A stretch of 64,000 nt of DNA from Acidobacteriota bacterium (GTDB taxonomy: Bacteria; Acidobacteriota; Vicinamibacteria; Vicinamibacterales; CAVVIG01). Where the stretch lies: the NCBI GenBank assembly GCA_018268955.1, contig JAFDVO010000017.1:47808-111807 (forward strand), in the 5' to 3' direction. The notes below the pieces were generated by a model. That model was not told the origin of the DNA, did not search any database, and saw only the letters and a program-made list of their open reading frames with translations. The position numbers were made by a program, and so were the translations under genes. Each line of letters begins with the position of its first letter. Position 1 is the stretch's first letter. Positions 8,133 to 16,926 of the stretch are shown one piece after another.

Positions 8133-8963
8133 ATGCCCTCGGATGTCGCCACGTATTACGACCGCCTCGGACGGTGGAACCGCCTCGCACGCGCGATCGG
8201 GTACGGTGGCGGCAGCCCGACGCTGACGGTGCACCGCGCCCTCGTGGATCCCGCCGCGGCGGGACGCCCGACCTACACACGGCTCCACGACATCCTCGAC
8301 GCACAGCTGCCGCCCACGCACGAACCGCGCGTGCTCGACGCAGGCTGCGGGCTCGGCGGCACGATGCTCGCGCTGGCGCAGGCGCGGGATGCGCGGTGTG
8401 TGGGCATCACGCTCAGCGCGTCGCAGGCTGCGGCGGCGAATGCGGCTGCAGCGCGGATGGGCATCGCTGACCGGGTGCACGCGGAGGTCGGGAGCTACGA
8501 TGCGCCGCCGGCGGGTCCCTTCGACGTGATCGTGGCAATCGAGTCGCTGGCGCACAGCCACGATCCGTCGCGTAGCGTGGCCGCGCTGATCCCGCGCCTC
8601 GCCTCGGGCGGCTACGTCGTGGTGGTGGATGATATGCCGGAGCCGTCGGCCGAGAGTTCCGCCGACCTGCGCCGATTCAAGGCCGGGTGGCAGTGCCCCG
8701 TGCTGTGGCCTGCGTCTGCGTACCGCGGGGCCTTTGCACGACATGGCCTCGCGCTCGTGCGGGACCTGGACCTGACCGGGTCCTGCGTGCCGCGGAGTAT
8801 GCGCAGGATCGCGCAGTTGATGTGGCTCAATCGGCTTGCCCACCTGGCACCGTTCCCGGCACTGCGCCAGGTCATGGACTCTCATGCCGGCGGCCTGGCC
8901 CTGGAGCGCCTGATTCGCCGGGGTGACGTGCGGTATCGCCTGCTGATCGCGCAAAAGGCCTGA
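8133..8963 (+). CDS. SAM-dependent methyltransferase (small-molecule type)
   Basis: ATG 8133 gives 276 residues. Motif I VLDAGCGLGGTMLALA is at about 66-81, followed by GITLSASQAAAAN, typical of sterol/cyclopropane-synthase-like small-molecule methyltransferases. FDVIVAIESLAHS forms the motif II/III region, and GGYVVVVDDMP follows. It is unlike the methyltransferase at 6212, so the locus holds two distinct methyl transfer steps. A role in the same pathway is inferred from divergent arrangement with the RibD-like gene. Confidence 0.83.
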   Translation: MPSDVATYYDRLGRWNRLARAIGYGGGSPTLTVHRALVDPAAAGRPTYTRLHDILDAQLPPTHEPRVLDAGCGLGGTMLALAQARDARCVGITLSASQAAAANAAAARMGIADRVHAEVGSYDAPPAGPFDVIVAIESLAHSHDPSRSVAALIPRLASGGYVVVVDDMPEPSAESSADLRRFKAGWQCPVLWPASAYRGAFARHGLALVRDLDLTGSCVPRSMRRIAQLMWLNRLAHLAPFPALRQVMDSHAGGLALERLIRRGDVRYRLLIAQKA

Positions 8964-8980
8964 GCTTCAGGTATCCTGAG

Positions 8981-10264
8981 ATGTTTCGAATGCCTGTAGC
9001 GCCCGACCATCTGCTGCCCGTCTACGGCGAGCTGGCCGTGAAGGTCGCCCTGAACCTGCGTCCTGGCCAGCGGCTGTTCATCATTGGTCCCCTGGCGAAC
9101 GGCGGCTGCTCACTTGAAGCGGCTCCGCTCGTGCGCGCGATCGCGGAGAGCGCCTACAAGGCCGGTGCCTCGTTCGTCGAGGCGCTGTGGGGAGATGAGC
9201 CGCTGCAACTGGCGCGCTTTTCGTACGCGCCGCGCGATTCATTCGACCAGACCTCGTCGTGGTTTGCCGACGCGCTGGTGCGCCACGTGCACGAGGGGCA
9301 CGCGGTCCTCTCCATCTACGCCAACGACCCCGACCTGCTGAAGGACCAGCGCCCCGAACTGGTGGGCGCCGTGCAGAAGGCGGTCTCGCGTGCGGTGCGG
9401 CCGTTCCGCGAACACATCTCGAAGAACGGCACGAACTGGTCGGTGATTGCGGCACCCTCGCGCGCGTGGGCGGCGCGTGTGTTCCCGAACCTGCACGCCG
9501 ACGAGCAGGTGCCTGCACTCTGGCAGGCAATCGCCGCGCTGGTCCGCCTCGATCGGCCGGACCCGATTGCGGCATGGGAGCAGCACCTCGAGGCGCTGGC
9601 TGCACGTCGCGATCTCCTGAACGCACGTCGCTACCAGGCCCTGAAGTACCGCGGTCCTGGGACGGACCTCACGATCGGCCTCCCCGACGGGCACATCTGG
9701 CGGAGCGGTCGATCGACGAGCCTCAACGGCATCGTGTTCGCACCGAACCTGCCGACCGAGGAGGTCTTCACCATGCCGCACTGCGATCGCGTCGACGGCA
9801 CGGTGACCGCATCGAAGCCGCTCGCTTACGGAGGCACGCTCATCGACGGATTCTCGATGACCTTCGAGCGTGGTCGCGTGGTGCGAGCATCGGCCGCCAG
9901 CGGCGAGGCCGTGCTGCGGGACCTGCTTGCCACCGACCCGGGGGCATCGCGCCTTGGGGAAGTGGCGTTGGTGCCGCACGACTCGCCGGTCGCTCAGTCC
10001 GGGCTGCTGTTCTACAACACGTTGTTCGACGAGAACGCCGCCAGCCACGTGGCGCTCGGCGCCGCCTACAAGTTCACGATGGAGGGCGGCGAGGCGATGT
10101 CCGACGATCAGTTCGAAGCGGTCGGCGGCAACCGCAGCGTCACGCACGTGGATTTCATGATTGGCTCGCCGCAGCTCGATGTGGACGGCGTGCTCCGCGA
10201 CGGCAGTGTGGAACCGCTCATGCGCAAGGGCACGTGGACGGCCGATATAGGCGAGAGACGCTAG
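8981..10264 (+). CDS. M29-family (AmpS/PepS) aminopeptidase
   Basis: 427 residues from ATG 8981; an in-frame ATG at 8990 is also possible and fits a TATCCT hexamer at 8972-8977 better. Family M29 metal-binding segments are recognisable in order: PNLPTEEVFTMPHCDRVDG (about 246-264), GEVALVPHDSPV (about 325-336), FYNTLFDENAASHVALG (about 343-359) and SVTHVDFMIGS near 385. These enzymes are cytoplasmic cobalt/zinc exopeptidases acting on N-terminal residues. Its TAG stop begins a heptamer array. Confidence 0.9.
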   Translation: MFRMPVAPDHLLPVYGELAVKVALNLRPGQRLFIIGPLANGGCSLEAAPLVRAIAESAYKAGASFVEALWGDEPLQLARFSYAPRDSFDQTSSWFADALVRHVHEGHAVLSIYANDPDLLKDQRPELVGAVQKAVSRAVRPFREHISKNGTNWSVIAAPSRAWAARVFPNLHADEQVPALWQAIAALVRLDRPDPIAAWEQHLEALAARRDLLNARRYQALKYRGPGTDLTIGLPDGHIWRSGRSTSLNGIVFAPNLPTEEVFTMPHCDRVDGTVTASKPLAYGGTLIDGFSMTFERGRVVRASAASGEAVLRDLLATDPGASRLGEVALVPHDSPVAQSGLLFYNTLFDENAASHVALGAAYKFTMEGGEAMSDDQFEAVGGNRSVTHVDFMIGSPQLDVDGVLRDGSVEPLMRKGTWTADIGERR

Positions 10265-10303
10265 TCAGAAGTTGGAAGTCTGAAGTCAGAAGTCGGAAGT
10301 GAA
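10262..10303. repeat. Heptamer array AAGTCNG
   Basis: Units TAGTCAG, AAGTTGG, AAGTCTG, AAGTCAG, AAGTCGG and AAGTGAAG. The first three bases of the first unit are the stop codon of the aminopeptidase gene. Confidence 0.88.
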
Positions 10304-10415
10304 GCCGCTCGATACGTACTCATAACCCGCAGATCCAAGTACCGACTGCACGTGTGACCAGATCGCAGACCTCGTGCTGACTTCGAGGTCGCCGCGTTCT
10401 GAATTCGGAGACGTA

Positions 10416-10964
10416 ATGCATCCCTGGCACGACTGTTATCTCGACGAGCGTTCCGTTGAACGTTCGTTTCCCGTCATCGTAGAAGTTCCGAAGGGCTCGA
10501 AGAACAAGTACGAACTCGACAAGGAAACCGGGCTGCTCCGGTTGGACCGCGTGCTCTTCAGCGCGGTGTACTACCCGGCGAACTACGGCTTCATCCCGCG
10601 CACGTTCTGTGACGACGGGGATCCGCTCGATGCGCTGGTGCTGGGGCAGGAGCCGATCCAGCCGCTCTCGCTCGTCGAAGCGCGCGCCATTGGCGTGATG
10701 CGCATGCGCGATGAGAAGGGGCTCGACGACAAGATCATCGCGGTGAGCACGAAGGACCCCGCCTTCGCCGACTACACCGATCATCGCCAGCTGCCGCAGC
10801 ATCTGCTCCGTGAAATGACCCGCTTCTTCGAGGACTACAAGGTCCTCGAACACAAGCAGGTCATGGTCGAGGACATCCTCGGCCCCGCGGATGCGCTGAA
10901 GTACATCCGCGAGGCGATCGACCTCTACCAGCAGCTTCGCCGCGGCGAACTGAAGACCAAGTAG
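10416..10964 (+). CDS. ppa: Family I inorganic pyrophosphatase
   Basis: ATG 10416 preceded by CGGAG gives 182 residues, normal for the family. The active-site segments are all present: [18 protein letters not shown] (about 21-38), [12 protein letters not shown] (about 49-60), and the [11 protein letters not shown] signature with its metal Asp residues (about 62-72). Near the C-terminus HRQLPQHL and FFEDYKVLE match the substrate Lys/Tyr region. It hydrolyses pyrophosphate in the cytoplasm. Confidence 0.95.
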   Translation: MHPWHDCYLDERSVERSFPVIVEVPKGSKNKYELDKETGLLRLDRVLFSAVYYPANYGFIPRTFCDDGDPLDALVLGQEPIQPLSLVEARAIGVMRMRDEKGLDDKIIAVSTKDPAFADYTDHRQLPQHLLREMTRFFEDYKVLEHKQVMVEDILGPADALKYIREAIDLYQQLRRGELKTK

Positions 10965-10968
10965 CGGT

Positions 10969-11457
10969 TCAGCGCGGTTCCGCCTGCCGACCCTCGGCGG
11001 GACCGCGTTCGTTCGTCGGCGCATTCGCCACGTTTCGCGCGGCACACGGGTTCTGCCCGCCGCCCTCCGACGCGTCCTGCATCTGCTTGCCCTGCTGCGG
11101 AGACCAGCTCACCTTCCGCACTTCGGTCTTCCCGTTCTCGCCAGCAACCATCGTCAGGTCGATCTGCTCATAGCCCTTGTTGCGGAGTTGCAGCAGGAGA
11201 CGGTCGCTCACGACGTCAGCGCTGCTCCCCCGGCTCATGCACACGTCAGCCGTCAGCGATGTGCCGTTCGCCTGTGCGTTGGCGACGTCCCAGGCCCCGG
11301 TGCCTTCCGTGTTGGCCGCAACGATATCCGTCTCAGGCGGCGAGCACGCGGCGGCGCCCAGCGTGAGCGAGGCGCCGATCGTGATCGCCAGAGTACGAAG
11401 GGCTCGCCGCTTGGCACGGGCTTGCTGCTGAGGATTCGACAGGTCTCGGTTACTCAT
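10969..11457 (-). CDS. Hypothetical lipoprotein
   Basis: 162 residues. A twin-basic-rich N-terminus and hydrophobic run end in a lipobox, LTLGAAAC, near residue 38, so the mature protein is probably lipid-anchored. The remainder is polar with a Gln- and Gly-rich tail (SPQQGKQMQDASEGGGQN). I recognise no family. It is convergent with the pyrophosphatase gene, 4 bp away. Confidence 0.65.
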   Translation of the reverse strand: MSNRDLSNPQQQARAKRRALRTLAITIGASLTLGAAACSPPETDIVAANTEGTGAWDVANAQANGTSLTADVCMSRGSSADVVSDRLLLQLRNKGYEQIDLTMVAGENGKTEVRKVSWSPQQGKQMQDASEGGGQNPCAARNVANAPTNERGPAEGRQAEPR

Positions 11458-11502
11458 GCCAGGAGCTGAATCAGGATTCGTGCCCGGCGCGCGGCTTGCG
11501 AG

Positions 11503-11518
11503 CCTCCTCGTCAGGAGG
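11503..11518 (+). promoter_or_regulatory. Hairpin containing the Shine-Dalgarno of a small gene
   Basis: CCTCCT (11503-11508) and AGGAGG (11513-11518) pair around a CGTC loop. AGGAGG is the apparent Shine-Dalgarno of the GTG start at 11524, so the ribosome site is sequestered when the hairpin forms. Confidence 0.55.
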
Positions 11519-11523
11519 ACGAT

Positions 11524-11769
11524 GTGGTCAAGAACGCATCAGGTAACGAGGCCTGGCGGCCGGACGAGAACTCACCCGAGAGCGCCTACGAGGGACGACA
11601 GATTCAGGAGGACGTGCAGTCGAACGATCCGGTCGGTCGTCGAACACGTCCGACTGGCGGCGTGCCCGGATCGCCCGAAGTGGGTGTGGGCCCGGAGGCC
11701 GACCCTGTGGAAAACAAAGACAAGCGTCGCGAGTCCGGTGGCGCGCCTCAGGAGCGCGAGGGGCACTGA
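11524..11769 (+). CDS. Small hydrophilic protein, probably disordered
   Basis: 81 residues from GTG 11524, five nt after a perfect AGGAGG. The overlapping ATG at 11522 is in another frame. The protein is almost wholly polar and charged, with no hydrophobic core, and includes GGVPGSPEVGVGPEADP and a charged tail. The strong ribosome site argues that it is real. No family recognised. Confidence 0.55.
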   Translation: MVKNASGNEAWRPDENSPESAYEGRQIQEDVQSNDPVGRRTRPTGGVPGSPEVGVGPEADPVENKDKRRESGGAPQEREGH

Positions 11770-11782
11770 GGCCACAGCCAGG

Positions 11783-11905
11783 AAGTTGGTGAATGGGCGA
11801 GTTGGTGAGTTGGTGAGTTCAGGGGGCAGGCAAGGCAGGTCGGGCAGGTCGGGCAGGTCGGGCAGGCAGGGCTGGTAAGGCAGGTCGGGCTGGCAGGGCC
11901 AGCCT
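11783..11905. repeat. Octamer then G-rich nonamer array
   Basis: GAGTTGGT-type octamers (11783-11819) pass into GGGCAGGTC-type nonamers (11823-11905). The nonamers place GGG runs six bases apart four times in a row, fitting a G-quadruplex pattern on the + strand. Confidence 0.8.
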
Positions 11906-11923
11906 CGCTTGCTTCTGGGGCGG

Positions 11924-12454
11924 TTAGCGGATGAGCGTGAACTTGGCCTGGCCGGTGACGGCGCTTGCGAAGCCGAGCAGGGAGCCGCCGCGCGGACGGG
12001 CCTGGGCGCTGATCCGCACGTAGTAGTCGCGCGCGGGATCCAGACGCGTGGTCCGCACGATCGGGAGGCGCGTGAGCGTGGTCAGCCACTGCCGCACCAC
12101 CCCATCGTCTTCGGTAACGACCGTTTCGTCGACGCGTCCGTCGACCACCCGCTGCAGCGTGTGCCGGCGGGTCAGGTTGTCGTACTGATCGCTGAGGCTG
12201 ACCGTGGAGCTCGTGACGGTCCGATCGACCCAGCCGGGGACGAGCATCCGCAGGTCGATGGTGTAGGTGAAGGTGGTCCGCAGGCCGCTCGCGATGGCCT
12301 GCCGCACTTCGTCGGTGTAGCCGTCCGCGAGCTCGACCGTGACGACGAGGCGATCGTCCGCATTGATGGGGACGATGCGCAGCGTTTCGGCCGCGCGGCC
12401 GACCGCGCCGCTGGTCAGCAGCACGAGCAGGAGGAGTCCGAGTCGTCGTCGCAT
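11924..12454 (-). CDS. DUF4390-family secreted protein
   Basis: 176 residues. A signal peptide (about 1-22, ending GRAAE) precedes a domain beginning ETLRIVPINADDRLVVTVEL with later TRRHTLQRVVDG and ARDYYVRISAQ segments, which I recognise as DUF4390. Members are envelope proteins of unknown function, often near two-component genes. It follows the OMP gene by 33 bp on the same strand and may belong to its operon. Confidence 0.72.
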   Translation of the reverse strand: MRRRLGLLLLVLLTSGAVGRAAETLRIVPINADDRLVVTVELADGYTDEVRQAIASGLRTTFTYTIDLRMLVPGWVDRTVTSSTVSLSDQYDNLTRRHTLQRVVDGRVDETVVTEDDGVVRQWLTTLTRLPIVRTTRLDPARDYYVRISAQARPRGGSLLGFASAVTGQAKFTLIR

Positions 12455-12487
12455 GTCGAAAATCGCCCTATCCTAGTGCAAAGCACC

Positions 12488-13093
12488 CTACAGGCGGAAT
12501 GTAAATCCCATGGTGGCGCGCCAGAACGAGAGCCGTTCAGGTCCGACGCTCCGTCCCGTCACTTCCTGTTCCGCCCTGAGCGTGCGGAAGAGCCGTACGT
12601 CCCAGTTGATTCCGACGAAATCGCCGAGAAACCCCGTTGCGCCTCCACCGATGTCCCAGGCCGCCAGCCAGTTCGAGAAGGGCAGCGCTTCGAGGTTGTC
12701 GTCGATGCCGACGTGCATCATCCCGACTCCGGCGACTGCGTAAGGACGCAGGCCGTACTGCGAGATGCGGCGCGGCATCGCAATCACCGCATTTCCGCTG
12801 ACGGTCGCCACGTGGCTCCGCAGCACCAGGGTCTTCAGCGAGCGTGAATCCCCGCTGAAGTAGCCGGCGGTCGTAGCCACATCCCCTTCGACCCCGAGCA
12901 CCTCGCCGAGCCAGACGCTGCTGATGCCGAGGTTCAGCTTCGGCTTGCCGGCCTGCTGATCGAAGTCAACGAACGTCGTGCTTCCACCGAACGTGATGCC
13001 GCCGAACGGCTTCACCTGCCACTCGGCGTGGGCCATCCGCGGCGCCAGCACCGCGAGCGCTGCGATCAGCAGGACGCGGACGGAGTGCTGCAC
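12488..13093 (-). CDS. Outer-membrane beta-barrel protein
   Basis: 201 residues with a signal peptide cleaved near AHA-E (residue 23). The mature part consists of short amphipathic strands (WQVKPFGGITFGG, LRPYAVAGVGMMHVG) and ends in a C-terminal aromatic strand, WRATMGFTFRL, typical of small OmpW/OmpA-like barrels. It is three bases downstream of the beta-lactamase-fold gene, so the two are co-expressed. Confidence 0.75.
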   Translation of the reverse strand: MQHSVRVLLIAALAVLAPRMAHAEWQVKPFGGITFGGSTTFVDFDQQAGKPKLNLGISSVWLGEVLGVEGDVATTAGYFSGDSRSLKTLVLRSHVATVSGNAVIAMPRRISQYGLRPYAVAGVGMMHVGIDDNLEALPFSNWLAAWDIGGGATGFLGDFVGINWDVRLFRTLRAEQEVTGRSVGPERLSFWRATMGFTFRL

Positions 13094-13096
13094 CGG

Positions 13097-14158
13097 CTAC
13101 CGCGTGAACAGCGACAGGAAGATGCGCGCGAACGGCGAGGTCGTCACATCCCCCTTGTCGAGCTGGAACGAGCGCGCGAGCCCATTGCTGTTCGCCACCA
13201 GCACCATGCTGATGCCGCGTGCCGGCAGCGTCACCACCATGGATGACGACCCGTTTTCGCCAGCACCGAACTGCCACACGACCGTGTCGCTGTTGTAGCT
13301 CTGGACAAACCACCCGAGGCCATACGGCAGCGGGCGACCGGCGGCGTCGGTCCCGCTCGGCCGCCATGCCGCGGCAAGCGTGTCCGGCGACACGACCATC
13401 CCGTTGCGCAGTGCCAGATCGAACTGCGCGTAGTCGTGAACGGAAGAAATCAGCCCGGTCGAGGCGGTGAACGTCGACGCGGCGAACGGCGTCTGGTAGA
13501 CCCGCTTCGCGCTGTCGACCGCGTATGCCGTGGCCATGCGGTCGAGGACGTCCGCATATCGCGGGCGCTCCTCGTCGGTCGGGATCCCTTCGGCCGGAGG
13601 CGTGATCGTGAGGATGTCCGGCCCTGGCACCGAGTTGGCCATGGCGAGCTGCTCGAGCAGGTTCGCGATCGTCTCCCGGTGCGAGTCGCCTGCGCACGCC
13701 TTGACCGGCGCGGCGAGGACATCGGTACGCTCGGGGCGGTAGGCGAAGGACAGGGCCGGGGCCGATCCGCTCGTGTGTCCGAGCAGTTGCCGCAGCGTTG
13801 CGCCGGGCTCTGTCGCATCCTTCCGATAGGCTGCGATCGGCGTATCGAGGTCGAGCCGGTTGTCGTCCGCGCACCGAAGCACGGCAGCGGCGGTCAGCGT
13901 CTGCGTGAGGCCGTCGAAGTGGCTGGGCGTGTCCGGCCGCATCGGAAGGGCGCGAGCGACATCCTGGTAGCCGAAGCCCCGTTCCCACAGCACGTCGCTG
14001 CGACCAACGATCGCCGCGGCGAGACCGGGGATGCCCGTCTGGGTGCGGAGCGCCTCGAGATAGTCGGCCAGCCGCGCGTAGACGAGGTCCTCTGCCTGCA
14101 TCGGTGCAGTAGCGAGCAGAAGGACACCGGCGAGGGCAGCGATCAGGACACGGCGCAT
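13097..14158 (-). CDS. Beta-lactamase-fold protein with degraded active site
   Basis: Start at 14158 (MRRVLIAAL) gives 353 residues with a signal peptide (about 1-22). The overall order matches class C beta-lactamase/DD-peptidase-like serine hydrolases: IPGLAAAIV and LWERGFGYQDVAR near the N-terminus, the helix TQTLTAAAVLRCADDNRLDLDTPI, the RQLLGHTSG segment, and STGLISSVHDYAQFDLAL. Where the SxxK catalytic motif should be, FDGLTQTLTA gives Gly83 and Gln86 instead of Ser and Lys. No YxN motif is visible and the KTG/HTG strand reads QFGAGENG. I infer a non-catalytic periplasmic binding protein. It lies between mprF and the OMP gene. Confidence 0.75.
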   Translation of the reverse strand: MRRVLIAALAGVLLLATAPMQAEDLVYARLADYLEALRTQTGIPGLAAAIVGRSDVLWERGFGYQDVARALPMRPDTPSHFDGLTQTLTAAAVLRCADDNRLDLDTPIAAYRKDATEPGATLRQLLGHTSGSAPALSFAYRPERTDVLAAPVKACAGDSHRETIANLLEQLAMANSVPGPDILTITPPAEGIPTDEERPRYADVLDRMATAYAVDSAKRVYQTPFAASTFTASTGLISSVHDYAQFDLALRNGMVVSPDTLAAAWRPSGTDAAGRPLPYGLGWFVQSYNSDTVVWQFGAGENGSSSMVVTLPARGISMVLVANSNGLARSFQLDKGDVTTSPFARIFLSLFTR

Positions 14159-14229
14159 GGACTGGAAGAAACCAGACACATGATACTCCCAATCTGCTTG
14201 TCGGCCGTCGGTGCGGAGGGCAGCAGGGA

Positions 14230-16812
14230 TCAGGCCCGCGCCGGTGCCGCGCCTCCCAGGTCTGCCACGCCCGGGCGCTCCTCCGGGGGAGAGGTCAGGA
14301 TGGTGCCCCATCCTCCTGCGATCAGCGCGCTCACGTAGGCAATCGCCACCGGCCATTCCCACGCATCCTGGTAGGCCATGTAGCGGGGCGACCACTGCGG
14401 GTCGAACTTGTCCTTGTACGCGCGCAGCCCCTGGAAGTTGTACCACTGCTCGCCGCGCTGGAAGAGCAGCCGGGCGAGGCGCTCGCGCGCGTGCGCGCCG
14501 CGCTGCTCACCCACGGAGGAGAGGGGCGCCATGCCCAGGTTGAAGGTCGTGAACCCCTGCGCCTTCCCGAGCGCGAAGAGCGACACGAACAGGTAGTCCA
14601 TCACCCTCGGGCCGTCACTGCGGTGGCGCATCAGATCCACGGACAGTTCCCCGCGCTGCGGCCCCTCGAGGAGGTTGGCGAACGCGAGGATCCTGTGCGG
14701 AGGCGCCGTCTCCTCGACGATGGCGCACGGGAAGCGGCAGAGGTAGGCGCGATCGAAGTAGCCCATGGAGAACTGGCGCTCGGACAGCCCCTTCGTGTGA
14801 AGCCAGTCGTTGGAGATCGCCTCGAGTTCATCGAGCCGCGCAGGGATCTCCGCTGGGCTGAGGACGCGGAACGACGCGCCATCGCGCTCGCCGCGGCGCA
14901 GGATCTGCCGGTACATCTTCCCGGCGTGGCCGTCGAGCGTGACGTTCTCGAGCCGCACCTGCGCCTCTTCGCCGAGCTTGAAGAAGTCGTAGCCCCGGTC
15001 GTGCAGGACCGGGATCCAGTCGAGGGAGATCTGGTAAAAGACCGGCCGACGATCGAGCTCGCCCGCAAAGGCGAAGAACGCATCGAGGAAGGGCGTCCGC
15101 TCCGCCGGTGTCCGGACGATCGGGTCGGAAAAGACCACGACATAGGGCCCAATCGTGCGGTAAAGACAGAAGCCACGCTCACCGTCCACGAAGGCCGACT
15201 TGTCGCCGACGGCATACATCATCGGGTTCGTGCCACCGCCGAGCCGCGCGTGCAGGTCGAGGATGCGGCGGACCTCGGTATCCTCAGGCCGCTGGAACCT
15301 GACGGGGGGGCGCAGGAGCAGGTAGATCGCGCCTGCGGACAGGGCCAGCACCAGCGAACTGGCCGTGCGCAGGAAGCGTGGCGCCTGGACGCGATAGCCG
15401 ATGTGCGAGAGGCGCGTCATCGTGCCGGTGCCAACCCGGTGCGAGACGATGCCGAACAACAGGAACAGCGAGACCGCGGTTGCCGCAATGGCCAGGTCCG
15501 GACCCTCGATCCAGTCACCGCGGCTTGGTCGATCGAAGAGCGCCGCCTGCGACCAGGTGCCGAGGAACAGGATCCCGAGGACGAGCGCCTCTTCCCAGTC
15601 GAACCCCTTCAGGATGGCGCCGCAGCCGGCGATCGTGAGCAGCACCAGGGTGAGCCGCCACGCCGCGCGATAGCCACGCGCGAGTCCGCGCGCGAGCACG
15701 AGCAGCAGCAGGCCGGCCAGCGCCGCGGCAAGGTGTCCGGCTTCGACGAGCGGCAACGGCACGAACCGCTCGAGCATGGGGAGCCGCGCGTACAGCGCGG
15801 GTGAGGCGCTGCTCAGCATGATCAACGCACCGCCGGCACCGACGAATCCGGCCACGACGCGCCGCGCGATTTCGATGCGGGCGCGGGCGCGACGCAGCGC
15901 CCACGACAGCAGGAGCAGCGAGGCTGCCGCCCACGGCACGACGTAGTAGACGGCACGGTAGGCCATGAGCATGGCCGCCGTGTGGCTCTCCGCCATCGGC
16001 ACGTGCGCGATCCAGAATGCGTCGCTGCTGCCAAAGCCCCCCGGCACGAGGCTGAGGACACCAATCACCTGCCCGAGGAAGAAGGTCTGGCTGAGAGGCG
16101 CCAGCGAAAGGGTCGAGCCCGCGGCCCGGAGACACGCGACAAACACTGCGCACGCCAGCAGCCAGTCGACCCAACCGATCCCGGCGAGGAGGAACGGCTG
16201 CCACGCCGGTGTCGTCGAGGGCTCGGCCGACCGGTGCTGAATGATCGCCTGGGCGATCTGGACGACCAGCACGGCAAGCGCCAGCGCGATCGCGGCCGTC
16301 GTCCACCAGGTGAGACCGACCCGTTGCGCGATCACCGCCGCTGCTGTCCACCCAACGAGCCCCGAGGAAAACGCGACGGTCACCGACACGACGCCGACGT
16401 GCAGGTCCGACCGCTGATCGACGGAGGGGCGGTACAGCCAGAAGCGGATCGCCGGGCCCGCGAGCGGCCCGAGCGTCAGGAAGTTGCTCCATGCGAAGCA
16501 GACCGCGCCGTAGCGCCAGCGCTCGGACCAGCTCGAACGCGTGTGACGGAAGGCGACGACGTCGTACGCGCCCATGGCAGCAACGTTGATGACGGTGACG
16601 AGACCAGCCCAGACGAGCCACCCGGTGTCCAGCGCATGCAGCGCCGCCGAGAAGTCGCGGGGGTGAATCTGCCGGAGTGCTTGCCACGTCAGCGCGCTCA
16701 CCAGGGCGAGGACCACGATGGGCCACAGCCTGGACGCGTGTCCCAGCAGCCAGAGGCCGGCGTTCTCCACAGCGGCGAGCGTACGAACGCGGGAGCGCGG
16801 GTCAGCAGTCAT
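14230..16812 (-). CDS. mprF: Aminoacyl-phosphatidylglycerol synthase/flippase (MprF/LpiA family)
   Basis: Start at 16812 (MTADPRSRV) gives 860 residues, normal for MprF. The first half (about 20-530) has many membrane helices with the flippase signature LVPGGFGSSDAFW. The C-terminal cytosolic DUF2156 synthase domain (about 535-830) includes GDKSAFVDGERGFCLYRTIG, the SNDWL segment and YNFQGLRAYKDKFDPQWSPRY. The family transfers Lys or Ala from aminoacyl-tRNA to phosphatidylglycerol and flips the product, lowering surface negative charge. The amino acid used cannot be told from sequence. It is divergent from two VirJ/AcvB-like genes. Confidence 0.93.
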   Translation of the reverse strand: MTADPRSRVRTLAAVENAGLWLLGHASRLWPIVVLALVSALTWQALRQIHPRDFSAALHALDTGWLVWAGLVTVINVAAMGAYDVVAFRHTRSSWSERWRYGAVCFAWSNFLTLGPLAGPAIRFWLYRPSVDQRSDLHVGVVSVTVAFSSGLVGWTAAAVIAQRVGLTWWTTAAIALALAVLVVQIAQAIIQHRSAEPSTTPAWQPFLLAGIGWVDWLLACAVFVACLRAAGSTLSLAPLSQTFFLGQVIGVLSLVPGGFGSSDAFWIAHVPMAESHTAAMLMAYRAVYYVVPWAAASLLLLSWALRRARARIEIARRVVAGFVGAGGALIMLSSASPALYARLPMLERFVPLPLVEAGHLAAALAGLLLLVLARGLARGYRAAWRLTLVLLTIAGCGAILKGFDWEEALVLGILFLGTWSQAALFDRPSRGDWIEGPDLAIAATAVSLFLLFGIVSHRVGTGTMTRLSHIGYRVQAPRFLRTASSLVLALSAGAIYLLLRPPVRFQRPEDTEVRRILDLHARLGGGTNPMMYAVGDKSAFVDGERGFCLYRTIGPYVVVFSDPIVRTPAERTPFLDAFFAFAGELDRRPVFYQISLDWIPVLHDRGYDFFKLGEEAQVRLENVTLDGHAGKMYRQILRRGERDGASFRVLSPAEIPARLDELEAISNDWLHTKGLSERQFSMGYFDRAYLCRFPCAIVEETAPPHRILAFANLLEGPQRGELSVDLMRHRSDGPRVMDYLFVSLFALGKAQGFTTFNLGMAPLSSVGEQRGAHARERLARLLFQRGEQWYNFQGLRAYKDKFDPQWSPRYMAYQDAWEWPVAIAYVSALIAGGWGTILTSPPEERPGVADLGGAAPARA

Positions 16813-16914
16813 GGTCGCGTGCGGCGCACTCGTACCAGCATAGTGCGTGCACGCCCTTCGCGGCGTGCGTGTTAAAAGAGTGCAAGCTGCGTCGGGCCCG
16901 GTCGCACTCCGGCG

Positions 16915-16920
16915 TACGAT
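16915..16920 (+). promoter_or_regulatory. -10 hexamer TACGAT, leaderless start
   Basis: TACGAT ends six nt before GTG 16927, placing the expected transcription start at or next to the start codon. No Shine-Dalgarno is visible. Confidence 0.55.
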
Positions 16921-16926
16921 CGCTGC

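Noticed and set aside
13097..14158. Beta-lactam resistance gene
   Set aside because: The SxxK, YxN and KTG motifs are not intact, so hydrolysis of beta-lactams is unlikely.
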